Positions 1 to 6,333 of a stretch of 33,684 bases of DNA are shown here, one piece after another. How positions within the stretch are numbered: position 1 is the first letter of the stretch; each line of letters begins with the position of its first letter. Source of the DNA: an uncultured Oscillospiraceae bacterium (GTDB lineage Bacteria > Bacillota > Clostridia > Oscillospirales > Oscillospiraceae); contig CANQFV010000029.1 in the NCBI GenBank assembly GCA_947599875.1, positions 1 to 33,684 on the forward strand, in the 5' to 3' direction. A model generated the notes under the pieces. It did not search any database, was not told where the DNA came from, and saw only the letters and a list, made by a program, of their open reading frames with translations. The position numbers were made by a program, and so were the translations under genes.

Positions 1-33
1 GCGTCCGAAACTATTTTCAGGAGGTTTAATCAG

Positions 34-1479
34 ATGAAAAGAAATTCTTCAAAACCTAAGCGCCGCTATGGTGACGCTGGCTTCACGCTGGTGGAGCTGG
101 TGGTGGTCATTGCCGTCCTCGCCATTCTCGCGGGCGTCGGCGCGGTGGCGTATAACGGGTACATAGAGTATGCAAAGAAGGGCGTGGACAAGAAAACTGT
201 GGGGGAAGTCATGCACGCCATCGAGCTTGCAAACTATGATGACCCCAGCCTGTTTGAAAATCAGGCAACTGTTTTTATCAGCGGCCCGGAAGGTAATGGT
301 ATAACAAGCCTCCCGGACATCAATAACGCGCTGAGCACCGCCCTTGGAGATTTGACCACAGTCAAACTCTCTGAAAAGTCTGTAGGCGACCCTGCGGGTA
401 TACTGACCGCATTGTCCTCTAACAATCGGTATAATGATTATATTACGGCTGCTAAAGACGGGGCAAAAGCTACGTTTGCGGATGATGTTTTTGGCTTGTG
501 GGACAGCGTTGTTGAGGCAAAAGAGAACTTTGGCGGCACGCGGACTGATTATCTCGATTTAGCGATAAAGTACGCAAAGAATTACGGTACAGAGGGAAAA
601 TCCCCTGCAATTGATAATTGGAAGAATAGTGCCGCAATTGATGACCTGGGCGCAGAACAAGGACAGGCTGTTGCCCTTGCAAGAAACTATTGCTTTGCCG
701 TTTATGCCGCGCAAAAGGAATTAACACCCGCTATGCAAAAACAACTACAGGATTTTATTGATGGTGGTTATGGACTGTACGGGGCGGCAGGGTTACACAC
801 CAAGTTTTTCGGGGATATTTTTGACAAAGACGAGGATGGTAACTCCACAAAAAGTGCATGGGATCAAATCGTAAATGATTATGAGCGTGAACAAGCTGAT
901 ATTGACGTAAAAGCTTATTTGGCTCTAATGGCTGCTGCTGAAACGATTGATTCTACCGGTACAATGCAGGACGATGAACTGATGGGAGAAATGAATAAAG
1001 TTTTGGGTTCGCTTGATGCTGTAATGAGGGATTCGGAAAATGCCGAAAAGATAAAAACCATTGGAAAATGTGCCACAATTACCGTAATTAAGAACCCGGA
1101 TGGGACATTAAAAATGACGGTCACTCCCCCGGAGCTGGATCCGAGGACAGAAAGCGGTAATGATACGCCGCAGGAGGAAGTTGACTATACTCAGGACGGT
1201 GCGACGTTGAACTTTGGTTCTGGCGCTACGACCGGCGATATTGTCATGAAGCCAGGCTCCACCATTACCATAACGATTTCCAATCTTCCTGGTGATGAAT
1301 CCGGTGTTTCGGGATATAACGTATCTACCGGTGGAAATGTTTCGAGCAATTCAAACAATCAAGCCGCGAAGACAGTCACAATTACGGCTGGAGAAGCTGG
1401 TTCCGGTACTGTGACAGTAAGTTGGACTGTGGGGGGTATAATTCCCGCCAGTTTTACCTTAAATGTGTCAATAAAGTAA
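34..1479 (+). CDS. Type IV pilin-like protein with prepilin N-terminus and large extracellular region
   Basis: The 481-residue product starts with a class III (prepilin) signal: a short basic leader, then G16 followed by FTLVELVVVIAVLAILAG, with the conserved Glu at mature position 5. Prepilin peptidase should cut after G16, and the hydrophobic helix would anchor the protein or pack into a pilus or pseudopilus. Beyond residue 50 the protein is a long, mostly helical, soluble region. From about 395 it ends in a Ser/Thr/Gly-rich beta segment resembling an Ig-like domain. At 481 residues it is about three times the usual major pilin, so an adhesin-type minor pilin is more likely than a major subunit. 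AGGAGG at 19-24 supports the ATG at 34. Base composition is clearly less G+C-rich than the genes after position 3000. No other pilus genes are visible; they may lie upstream. The prepilin call is secure; the specific role is unknown. Confidence 0.85.
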   Translation: MKRNSSKPKRRYGDAGFTLVELVVVIAVLAILAGVGAVAYNGYIEYAKKGVDKKTVGEVMHAIELANYDDPSLFENQATVFISGPEGNGITSLPDINNALSTALGDLTTVKLSEKSVGDPAGILTALSSNNRYNDYITAAKDGAKATFADDVFGLWDSVVEAKENFGGTRTDYLDLAIKYAKNYGTEGKSPAIDNWKNSAAIDDLGAEQGQAVALARNYCFAVYAAQKELTPAMQKQLQDFIDGGYGLYGAAGLHTKFFGDIFDKDEDGNSTKSAWDQIVNDYEREQADIDVKAYLALMAAAETIDSTGTMQDDELMGEMNKVLGSLDAVMRDSENAEKIKTIGKCATITVIKNPDGTLKMTVTPPELDPRTESGNDTPQEEVDYTQDGATLNFGSGATTGDIVMKPGSTITITISNLPGDESGVSGYNVSTGGNVSSNSNNQAAKTVTITAGEAGSGTVTVSWTVGGIIPASFTLNVSIK

Positions 1480-1655
1480 GCAAAAATCTGTTCTTAAGTT
1501 TTATTACATCCCGTAGGGCCTGCTTACCGAAAGATCACATAGTATGTGCATACAAACACCCTCTTTTGTTTGCCTCTATTGTTCGTTCGGTAAGCTGCTC
1601 AAAATAAATCGATCGCCCGACACGACGGTCAACAATCATCAAGGAGGAATTTGAA
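1480..1655 (+). promoter_or_regulatory. Structured spacer with long-range inverted repeat before the secreted-protein gene
   Basis: The 176-base gap holds a perfect 10-bp inverted repeat: GCTTACCGAA at 1522-1531 and TTCGGTAAGC at 1586-1595. Inside it lie two smaller complementary pairs, CACATAGTATGTG at 1536-1548 and CAAACA/TGTTTG at 1553-1558 and 1567-1572. As RNA this could fold as a closing stem with two side hairpins. No T-run follows the closing stem, so it does not look like a simple terminator. The next gene starts about 60 bases downstream with AAGGAGG. I match it to no known riboswitch class. An unrecognised leader RNA or a protein-binding inverted repeat are both possible. Confidence 0.35.
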
Positions 1656-3011
1656 ATGAGTAAAATCAACAAGAATAGCACTTGCAAGACCTTGGCACTC
1701 CTCATGGTGTTTGTCATGATGTGTGCCGTCTTTGGTCCATTTTCCGCCAGTGCTGCCGACGAAGAGGGTAACGTCGCGCAGTTCACCTACAACGGAACCG
1801 TCTATGGCTATCCGACCCTCGCCGAGGCGGTTAGCGTTGCGAATCTTCTTGGGCATCCGGTTATCTATCTAATCGACAACCACACTCTCACTGGCAACCT
1901 TACGATTCCAGCTGACCAGAAAGTCATCATTCCCACCAGCGACGCATACAACGACACGGAAACCGGTGTTGCCAATGTCTCTGGCGCTGGCGCTCCTACA
2001 GAAGCTTATGTGACGCTCACTGTACCTGACGGCGTGACGCTTGAGGTAACTGGTACCCTCCTTGTTGCAGGTAATCAGCAGAGTACGGTGCCGCGGGCTG
2101 GTTTCCTTACAGGGAGTTACGGCGCAATACAGCTTGAGGGCGATCTTGTTGTCAACGGTACACTGTATGCGCGCGGACAAATCAACGGCGGCGGTACTTT
2201 AACCGCCAACACGGGGAGTACGGTATACCAACGTTTTGAGGTTGCAGACTGGCGCGGCGGCACGGCATCTTTCAGAGCTTATAATAACGAAGAACACAGC
2301 GTCTATCCGTTTGAACTCTATCAAACTGGCGGCGTGAATGTCTCGGCTGTTTATATGAACGGTTCAAGGATGATGGGACAGTCGTTTATCTACTCCAACC
2401 AGCAGACTGTCGGGGCAATCAGCACAGTCAATATAATTGGCTCCAGTAATTCTTTGCTGACGTTTGATGATGCCAACGATACCGATGCCTCTATTGATTT
2501 TGCGTATAATACTACCACAGATGTTTTTACTGCTACAATCAATGGTTCAGTCAGCACCGGAGATATTTCGGTAGACATCAGCGTCTTTGGAATTCATTTC
2601 CCGCTCACTGCCACTGGCGTAGGCCCGTTCGGGTATGTGCTGAATGTTTTTCTCCCGGAAAAATCCACCTTTAATGTCTCCAATGAGTTAAAGCTTTTGC
2701 CCGGATGCACCATTACGGTCAATAAGGACGCGACACTGAACGCCAGTGGAAGGATCTACGCCTACACCTCCAGCGCTTACAGTGCCGATTACAACAACGC
2801 CCATTGGACGAATGCCAACGACGCAATCATTGAAGTATTGGACGGAGGCATCCTTAAGGGGAATATTGGCAGCCCTGACCCGAATTTCGGCAACATTCAC
2901 GGTGTAACGCTTACCGAAAACATGACTTCCGAGAAAGTCTGGGAGGTCACACAGTCCAGTACAACCGTGACATTCCACGATATTGATTTCCATATGTCCT
3001 CCGTCGCATGA
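1656..3011 (+). CDS. Secreted protein of unknown function with signal peptide
   Basis: The 451-residue product has a typical Sec signal peptide: basic MSKINKNSTCK, a hydrophobic core to about residue 28, and an ASA-A cleavage site near residue 33. The mature part is rich in Gly, Thr, Asn and Val. It alternates short strands with turns (for example repeated GTL, NGTLY and GTTL-like segments), as in right-handed beta-helix or other extracellular beta-rich proteins. No catalytic motif, LPXTG sorting signal or C-terminal membrane anchor was seen. AAGGAGGAATTTGAA before the ATG supports the start. It follows the pilin-like gene by 176 bases and shares its lower G+C content, so the two may form an envelope module. 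Its TGA overlaps the ATG of the next gene (ATGA). I do not recognise the family. Confidence 0.7.
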   Translation: MSKINKNSTCKTLALLMVFVMMCAVFGPFSASAADEEGNVAQFTYNGTVYGYPTLAEAVSVANLLGHPVIYLIDNHTLTGNLTIPADQKVIIPTSDAYNDTETGVANVSGAGAPTEAYVTLTVPDGVTLEVTGTLLVAGNQQSTVPRAGFLTGSYGAIQLEGDLVVNGTLYARGQINGGGTLTANTGSTVYQRFEVADWRGGTASFRAYNNEEHSVYPFELYQTGGVNVSAVYMNGSRMMGQSFIYSNQQTVGAISTVNIIGSSNSLLTFDDANDTDASIDFAYNTTTDVFTATINGSVSTGDISVDISVFGIHFPLTATGVGPFGYVLNVFLPEKSTFNVSNELKLLPGCTITVNKDATLNASGRIYAYTSSAYSADYNNAHWTNANDAIIEVLDGGILKGNIGSPDPNFGNIHGVTLTENMTSEKVWEVTQSSTTVTFHDIDFHMSSVA

Positions 3012-3376
3012 CCCCCACCCCTAACCGCACACAACCCACAAACACCGAGGGCCAGTTACACGCAAGGCTATACCTGGCCCTCGCCGTGGGTACGCAGATT
3101 TTGAGCCTCCTGGACTTCATCTACACCACCGTGGGCCTCCGGCTCATTCCGGGGAGCTTTGAGATAAACCCCTTCTTCGGCGGAATCCTCGGCACCCCCT
3201 GGGCCACGCTGAGCCTGAAGTTCGTCCTCATCCCCGCCGCCCTCTGGCTCCTCTACCACTTCCGCCGCCGCCCGCTGGCGCGCTTCGGCCTGTGGCTGTG
3301 CTTTCTCGCCTACCTCGCCTTCGACGCCTTCGCCCTCTACATAGTCCTGACCTACTGGCGGGAGGTGCTGGGGTGA
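3008..3376 (+). CDS. Small multi-pass membrane protein, DUF5658-like
   Basis: The 122-residue product has a short polar N-terminus and then about four hydrophobic segments (near residues 22-45, 53-62, 66-83 and 93-116). It resembles DUF5658-type proteins: an Asp/Thr-containing first helix (LLDFIYTTVGL) followed by GSFEINPFF, where those proteins carry an E-x-NP motif. The function of that group is not established. The start codon overlaps the preceding stop (ATGA), and no Shine-Dalgarno sequence is visible before it, so translation probably depends on coupling. Codon use switches abruptly to G+C-rich at this gene, unlike the two genes upstream. The family assignment is from memory of motif shape and is tentative. 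Confidence 0.6.
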   Translation: MTPTPNRTQPTNTEGQLHARLYLALAVGTQILSLLDFIYTTVGLRLIPGSFEINPFFGGILGTPWATLSLKFVLIPAALWLLYHFRRRPLARFGLWLCFLAYLAFDAFALYIVLTYWREVLG

Positions 3377-3442
3377 GCCAAAGCGCCGCATGGAATCATT
3401 TTCCGAAAAACCATTTCAATTCCTAAAAGATACGAAAAAGCC

Positions 3443-3477
3443 GAAAAGACGTAGTTGGGTTGCAACTACGTCTTTTC
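3443..3477 (+). terminator. Perfect 15-bp hairpin after the membrane-protein gene
   Basis: GAAAAGACGTAGTTG (3443-3457) and CAACTACGTCTTTTC (3463-3477) pair perfectly around a five-base loop. The arm ends in a short T-run. It lies 66 bases after the stop at 3376 and reads as an intrinsic terminator. It also occupies the position of the variable hairpin in a degenerate R1 repeat: it is followed by a GCCG-type segment, then GGAAAAAATATTGGAATTGG, then a REP hairpin. Confidence 0.6.
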
Positions 3478-3690
3478 AGTTTGCCGTACCGTCTTGCCCC
3501 TCGGTTCACTATGTTTCCCTATCCCACGGGGTCCATGCCGCCGGAAAAAATATTGGAATTGGGGGGATGCGGGTCGGGAGATTTCCATCTTTTGAGGAGG
3601 TGGGACAAAGGGGACGGTTTCTTTGTACCACCAGTGCGCACACTGGTGTGACTAAGGAACCGTCCCCGTGTCACACCGGCTTCCCGGTGA
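3478..3690 (+). repeat. Degenerate R1 repeat plus REP hairpin (copy D)
   Basis: Positions 3540-3570 match the R1 segment that reads GGAAAAAATATTTGGATTGG in full copies. They are followed by a GAGGAGGTGGGACA spacer and a 58-base REP hairpin at 3610-3667, whose arms start GGGGACGGTT and end AACCGTCCCC. The left two thirds of R1 have decayed. No credible gene is present between 3377 and 3818; open frames here are translations of the repeat. Confidence 0.7.
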
Positions 3691-3785
3691 TGCACGACGA
3701 ACCATCTGCCGTCCCCGTGAGGCAATGGCGGCCCTCAGTCCCGCCTTTATCGGGGGATGGGGGACGATCGGCTTATCCCCTATAA

Positions 3786-3816
3786 TTGAAAAAGGGCCGG
3801 AACGGCCCTTTTTCAA
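3786..3816 (-). terminator. Terminator of the ylxM-ffh-rpsP-khpA operon
   Basis: TTGAAAAAGGGCCG (3786-3799) and CGGCCCTTTTTCAA (3803-3816) form a perfect 14-bp stem with a three-base loop, ending three bases after the khpA stop. Read on the minus strand it has the A-tract, G+C stem and T-tract of an intrinsic terminator. Confidence 0.9.
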
Positions 3817-3818
3817 TG

Positions 3819-4052
3819 TCAGTCGTCTACTATATCAACGCTGATGTGCTTGCCCTGCCGCTGTGCCACGGAGCGCATGAGGGTGCGGATCTCCTTGGCA
3901 ATCTTTCCGTGGCGGCCGATCACCTTGCCCATATCGTCGGGGGCGACGCGAAGCTCAAAGACGGTTTTATCCCCGTCCTCCCGCTGTGTGACCGTGACCT
4001 CATCGGGGGAATCCACCAGATTCTGCGCGATATAGACCAGCAGTTCCTTCAT
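3819..4052 (-). CDS. khpA: KH-domain RNA-binding protein KhpA
   Basis: This 77-residue protein is a single KH domain. The nucleic-acid-binding GxxG loop is GRHG at residues 46-49 within GKVIGRHGKIAKEIR. Length and position directly after rpsP are typical of KhpA (YlqC) in Firmicutes. There it works, usually with KhpB/EloR, as a global RNA chaperone affecting cell elongation and small RNAs. It is the last gene of the minus-strand operon, 14 bases after the rpsP stop, and is followed at once by a strong terminator. The identification is secure from family and context. Confidence 0.93.
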   Translation of the reverse strand: MKELLVYIAQNLVDSPDEVTVTQREDGDKTVFELRVAPDDMGKVIGRHGKIAKEIRTLMRSVAQRQGKHISVDIVDD

Positions 4053-4066
4053 GGTGAGTCACCAAA

Positions 4067-4306
4067 TCAAAGAACGCCGGCGTTCTTCAGCAGGGTCTTG
4101 ACGGTGTCGGTGGGCTGGGCGCCGTTCTTGATCCACTCCCGGGCCTTGTCGCCGTCTACCTTGACGGTGCTGGGATCCGTGCGGGGATCGTAGGTGCCAA
4201 GCTCCTCAATGAAGCGCCCGTCCCGGGGATAGCGGGAGTCGGCCACTACGATCCTGTAGTAGGGAGATTTCTTGGCGCCCATGCGGCGAAGTCTGATTTT
4301 TACCAT
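4067..4306 (-). CDS. rpsP: 30S ribosomal protein S16
   Basis: The 79-residue protein begins [20 protein letters not shown], the highly conserved S16 N-terminus, and continues with [21 protein letters not shown]16 binds 16S rRNA early in 30S assembly. The start at 4306 is chosen over an in-frame ATG 14 codons upstream because MVKIRLRR is the family start and GGAGGTAC sits just before it (GGAGG complement at 4316-4320). It lies 72 bases after the ffh stop and before khpA, the usual clostridial order. Confidence 0.97.
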   Translation of the reverse strand: MVKIRLRRMGAKKSPYYRIVVADSRYPRDGRFIEELGTYDPRTDPSTVKVDGDKAREWIKNGAQPTDTVKTLLKNAGVL

Positions 4307-4378
4307 TTGTTTGTACCTCCAAAGATGTTTGAAATGAAAATCTATCAATCAATGATAATTGATCACGAAGAGAGGGGG

Positions 4379-5728
4379 TCAGAACGGGAAGCCGCCGCGG
4401 CGCCGGCCGCCGCCGCCCAAAAAGCCGGGCAGCTTGCCCCGGGTCATCTGGCGGGCCAGCTCGCGCATCATCTCGTACTGCTTCAAAAGCCGGTTTACGT
4501 CCACCACCTGGGTGCCGGAGCCGGCGGCGATCCGCTTTTTGCGGCTGGAGTTGATCACCGAGGGGTCGTCCCGCTCCCGCGGGGTCATGGACAGGATGAT
4601 GGCCTCCGTTCTGGCCATCTGCTTCTCGTCCAGCTTGGCGCCCTGCACGGCCTTGCCCAGGCCGCCGGGGAGCATGGAGGCGATATCCCCCATACCGCCC
4701 ATCCCCTTGAGCTGCTGGAGCTGGTCGTAGTAGTCCGACAGGGTGAAGGCGTTCCGGCGCATCCTCTCCGTCAGCTCCCGGGCCTTCTTCTCGTCATAGG
4801 ACTGCTCCGCCTTCTCGATGAGGGTCAAAACGTCCCCCATGCCCAGGATGCGGCTGGCCATCCGGTCGGGGTGGAACGGCTCGATGGCGTCCAGCTTCTC
4901 CCCGATGCCGCAGAATTTAATGGGTTTTCCCGTGACGGCCCGGACGGACAGGGCCGCACCGCCCCTTGCGTCGCCGTCCAGCTTTGTGAGCATGACGCCG
5001 GTGATGCCCAGCGCCTCGTCAAAGGCCGAGGCGGCGTTCACCGCGTCCTGGCCGGTCATGGCGTCCACCACCAAAAGGATCTCGTCCGGCTGTACCTCCG
5101 CCTTGATGGACTTCAGCTCGTCCATCAGCTGCTCGTCGATGTGCAGGCGTCCCGCGGTGTCCAGCACCACCAGGTCGTTGCCGTGCTTCTTGGCGTGGGC
5201 CACGGCGGCGCGGGCGATGTTCACCGGGTTCTCCGTGCCCATTTGGAACACGGGGATATTCAGCTGCGCGCCCACGGTCTCCAGCTGCTTGATGGCGGCG
5301 GGGCGGTAGATATCGCAGGCCACAAGGAGAGGCCGCTTCCCGTTCTGCTTGCGCATCAGGGCCGCCAGCTTCGCCCCGTTTGTGGTCTTGCCCGCGCCCT
5401 GCAGGCCCACCAGCATGACCACCGTCATGCCCCGGGAGTTCACGTTGAGTCGGGCGGTGGTGGAGCCCATCAGGGAGACAAGCTCCTCATTGACGATCTT
5501 GATGACCATCTGGGCGGGGGTGAGGGATTCCAGCACGTCCTGGCCCACGGCCCGTTCCGAGACGCGCTTTGTAAAGTCCCGAACCACCTTGTAGCTCACG
5601 TCCGCCTCTAAAAGGGCCATCCGAACCTCCCGCATGGCCTCCTTGATGTCGGCCTCGGAGAGACGTCCCTTGCCACGGAGCTTTTTGAATACGCTGCCCA
5701 GCTTTTCGGATAGGGATTCAAATGCCAT
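4379..5728 (-). CDS. ffh: Signal recognition particle protein Ffh
   Basis: The 449-residue SRP54-type GTPase binds SRP RNA and the signal sequences of nascent membrane and secreted proteins, and delivers them to FtsY. The N domain is residues 1-95. The G domain has the P-loop GLQGAGKTT (108-116), DTAGR (190-194), TKLD (248-251) and the closing loop GIGEKLDAIEPF. The Met-rich M domain runs from about 300, with a Gly/Arg-rich end (GFLGGGGRRRGG). Length is normal for the family. The start is three bases after the ylxM stop, so the two are probably translationally coupled. No SRP RNA gene was seen in the window. Confidence 0.98.
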   Translation of the reverse strand: MAFESLSEKLGSVFKKLRGKGRLSEADIKEAMREVRMALLEADVSYKVVRDFTKRVSERAVGQDVLESLTPAQMVIKIVNEELVSLMGSTTARLNVNSRGMTVVMLVGLQGAGKTTNGAKLAALMRKQNGKRPLLVACDIYRPAAIKQLETVGAQLNIPVFQMGTENPVNIARAAVAHAKKHGNDLVVLDTAGRLHIDEQLMDELKSIKAEVQPDEILLVVDAMTGQDAVNAASAFDEALGITGVMLTKLDGDARGGAALSVRAVTGKPIKFCGIGEKLDAIEPFHPDRMASRILGMGDVLTLIEKAEQSYDEKKARELTERMRRNAFTLSDYYDQLQQLKGMGGMGDIASMLPGGLGKAVQGAKLDEKQMARTEAIILSMTPRERDDPSVINSSRKKRIAAGSGTQVVDVNRLLKQYEMMRELARQMTRGKLPGFLGGGGRRRGGFPF

Positions 5729-5731
5729 AGC

Positions 5732-6082
5732 TCAACCTTTCAATTCACACAGACCGCGCCCGATCCTGTCGGCAAGCTCCAGAGTTTCCCCGGAGGCCAG
5801 GGCGCGAAGCCGGGCCACATCGGACAAGATCCCGTCGATCTTTGCCCCCTGAAGCCGGAAGCGCTCCACCACATGGGTCTTGGCTTCGTACTCCCGCAGG
5901 AGCCGCTCCGCCCGGAGAAGGACGCCCCGCACCCCCTGGCGGGATACGCCGGTGAGCTGGCTGATCTCCCCCAGGCTCAGGTCGTCGGAGTAGTAATACT
6001 CAAAATACTCCCGCTGGGTGTCCGTCAGCAGCTCCCCGAAGAAATCGTAGAGCAAAGTAAGCTCATAGGTCTTGTTGTCCAT
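5732..6082 (-). CDS. ylxM: YlxM-family helix-turn-helix protein, first gene of the ffh operon
   Basis: The 116-residue product starts MDNKTYELTLLYDFFGELLTDTQ, matching the YlxM/p13-like family found next to ffh in Firmicutes. A helix-turn-helix lies at about residues 30-65 (LSLGEISQLTGVSRQGV followed by a basic helix). It is thought to act with or on SRP, but its precise role is unclear. The ATG at 6082 is preferred over an ATG 60 codons upstream because AGGTGGTG precedes it and the longer reading would cross the promoter. A 24-bp palindrome sits between the -10 box and this start. Confidence 0.92.
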   Translation of the reverse strand: MDNKTYELTLLYDFFGELLTDTQREYFEYYYSDDLSLGEISQLTGVSRQGVRGVLLRAERLLREYEAKTHVVERFRLQGAKIDGILSDVARLRALASGETLELADRIGRGLCELKG

Positions 6083-6090
6083 TACACCAC

Positions 6091-6114
6091 CTGTAAAACG
6101 GTTCCGTTTTACAG
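6091..6114 (-). promoter_or_regulatory. 24-bp palindrome at the predicted start of the ylxM-ffh transcript
   Basis: On the minus strand the arms are CTGTAAAACGG and CCGTTTTACAG around a two-base centre: 11 bp, perfect. It begins about six bases after the -10 hexamer and its end overlaps the AGGTGG ribosome binding site. It could be an operator blocking initiation, possibly for YlxM itself, or a 5' stem-loop on the mRNA that limits ribosome access or degradation. Confidence 0.6.
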
Positions 6115-6119
6115 AGGCT

Positions 6120-6148
6120 ATTATACAGACGGGGGCCGGGTTTGTCAA
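6120..6148 (-). promoter_or_regulatory. Consensus sigma-A promoter for ylxM-ffh-rpsP-khpA
   Basis: On the minus strand TTGACA (6143-6148) and TATAAT (6120-6125) are separated by exactly 17 bases (6126-6142), matching the consensus at all twelve positions. It lies 38 bases before the ylxM ATG. Confidence 0.92.
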
Positions 6149-6333
6149 GGAATATTTTTGCTTTTTTGGACAGATAATAGTGTGAAGGCATAAGGGCCGG
6201 AGCGGGCGTCCCCGTGTCCGGCCCCGCGTGCCGCCCCAGGCGGCACCTGAGCGGCAATGCAAAATGGTTTTCCGGCGCTCTGCGGCCGGGAAAGCCCGCT
6301 TGTTTGACAGCCAAAAGTTAAGGAGGAGCCGCT
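6149..6333 (+). promoter_or_regulatory. G+C-rich leader upstream of the glucan synthase gene
   Basis: This region separates the divergent ylxM promoter from the glucan synthase gene. It contains two hairpin-forming segments: GGGCCGG paired with CCGGCCC near 6194-6223, and GTGCCGCC paired with GGCGGCAC at 6228-6246. No convincing plus-strand promoter was seen. AAGGAGGAGCC ends just before the ATG at 6334. Confidence 0.35.

Noticed and set aside
1522-1595. Cyclic di-GMP or other known riboswitch before the secreted-protein gene
   Set aside because: The conserved core sequences of the common classes I know are not present; only generic stems are.
3390-3785. Open frames of 60-130 codons in the repeat region after the first membrane-protein gene
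   Set aside because: They translate R1/REP repeat sequence. The same peptide patterns recur wherever the repeats occur and in both orientations, and no ribosome binding site or family match supports them.
6083-6262. Extended N-terminus of ylxM from an ATG at 6262
   Set aside because: It would translate through a perfect-consensus promoter and the palindrome; the added residues do not resemble the family.
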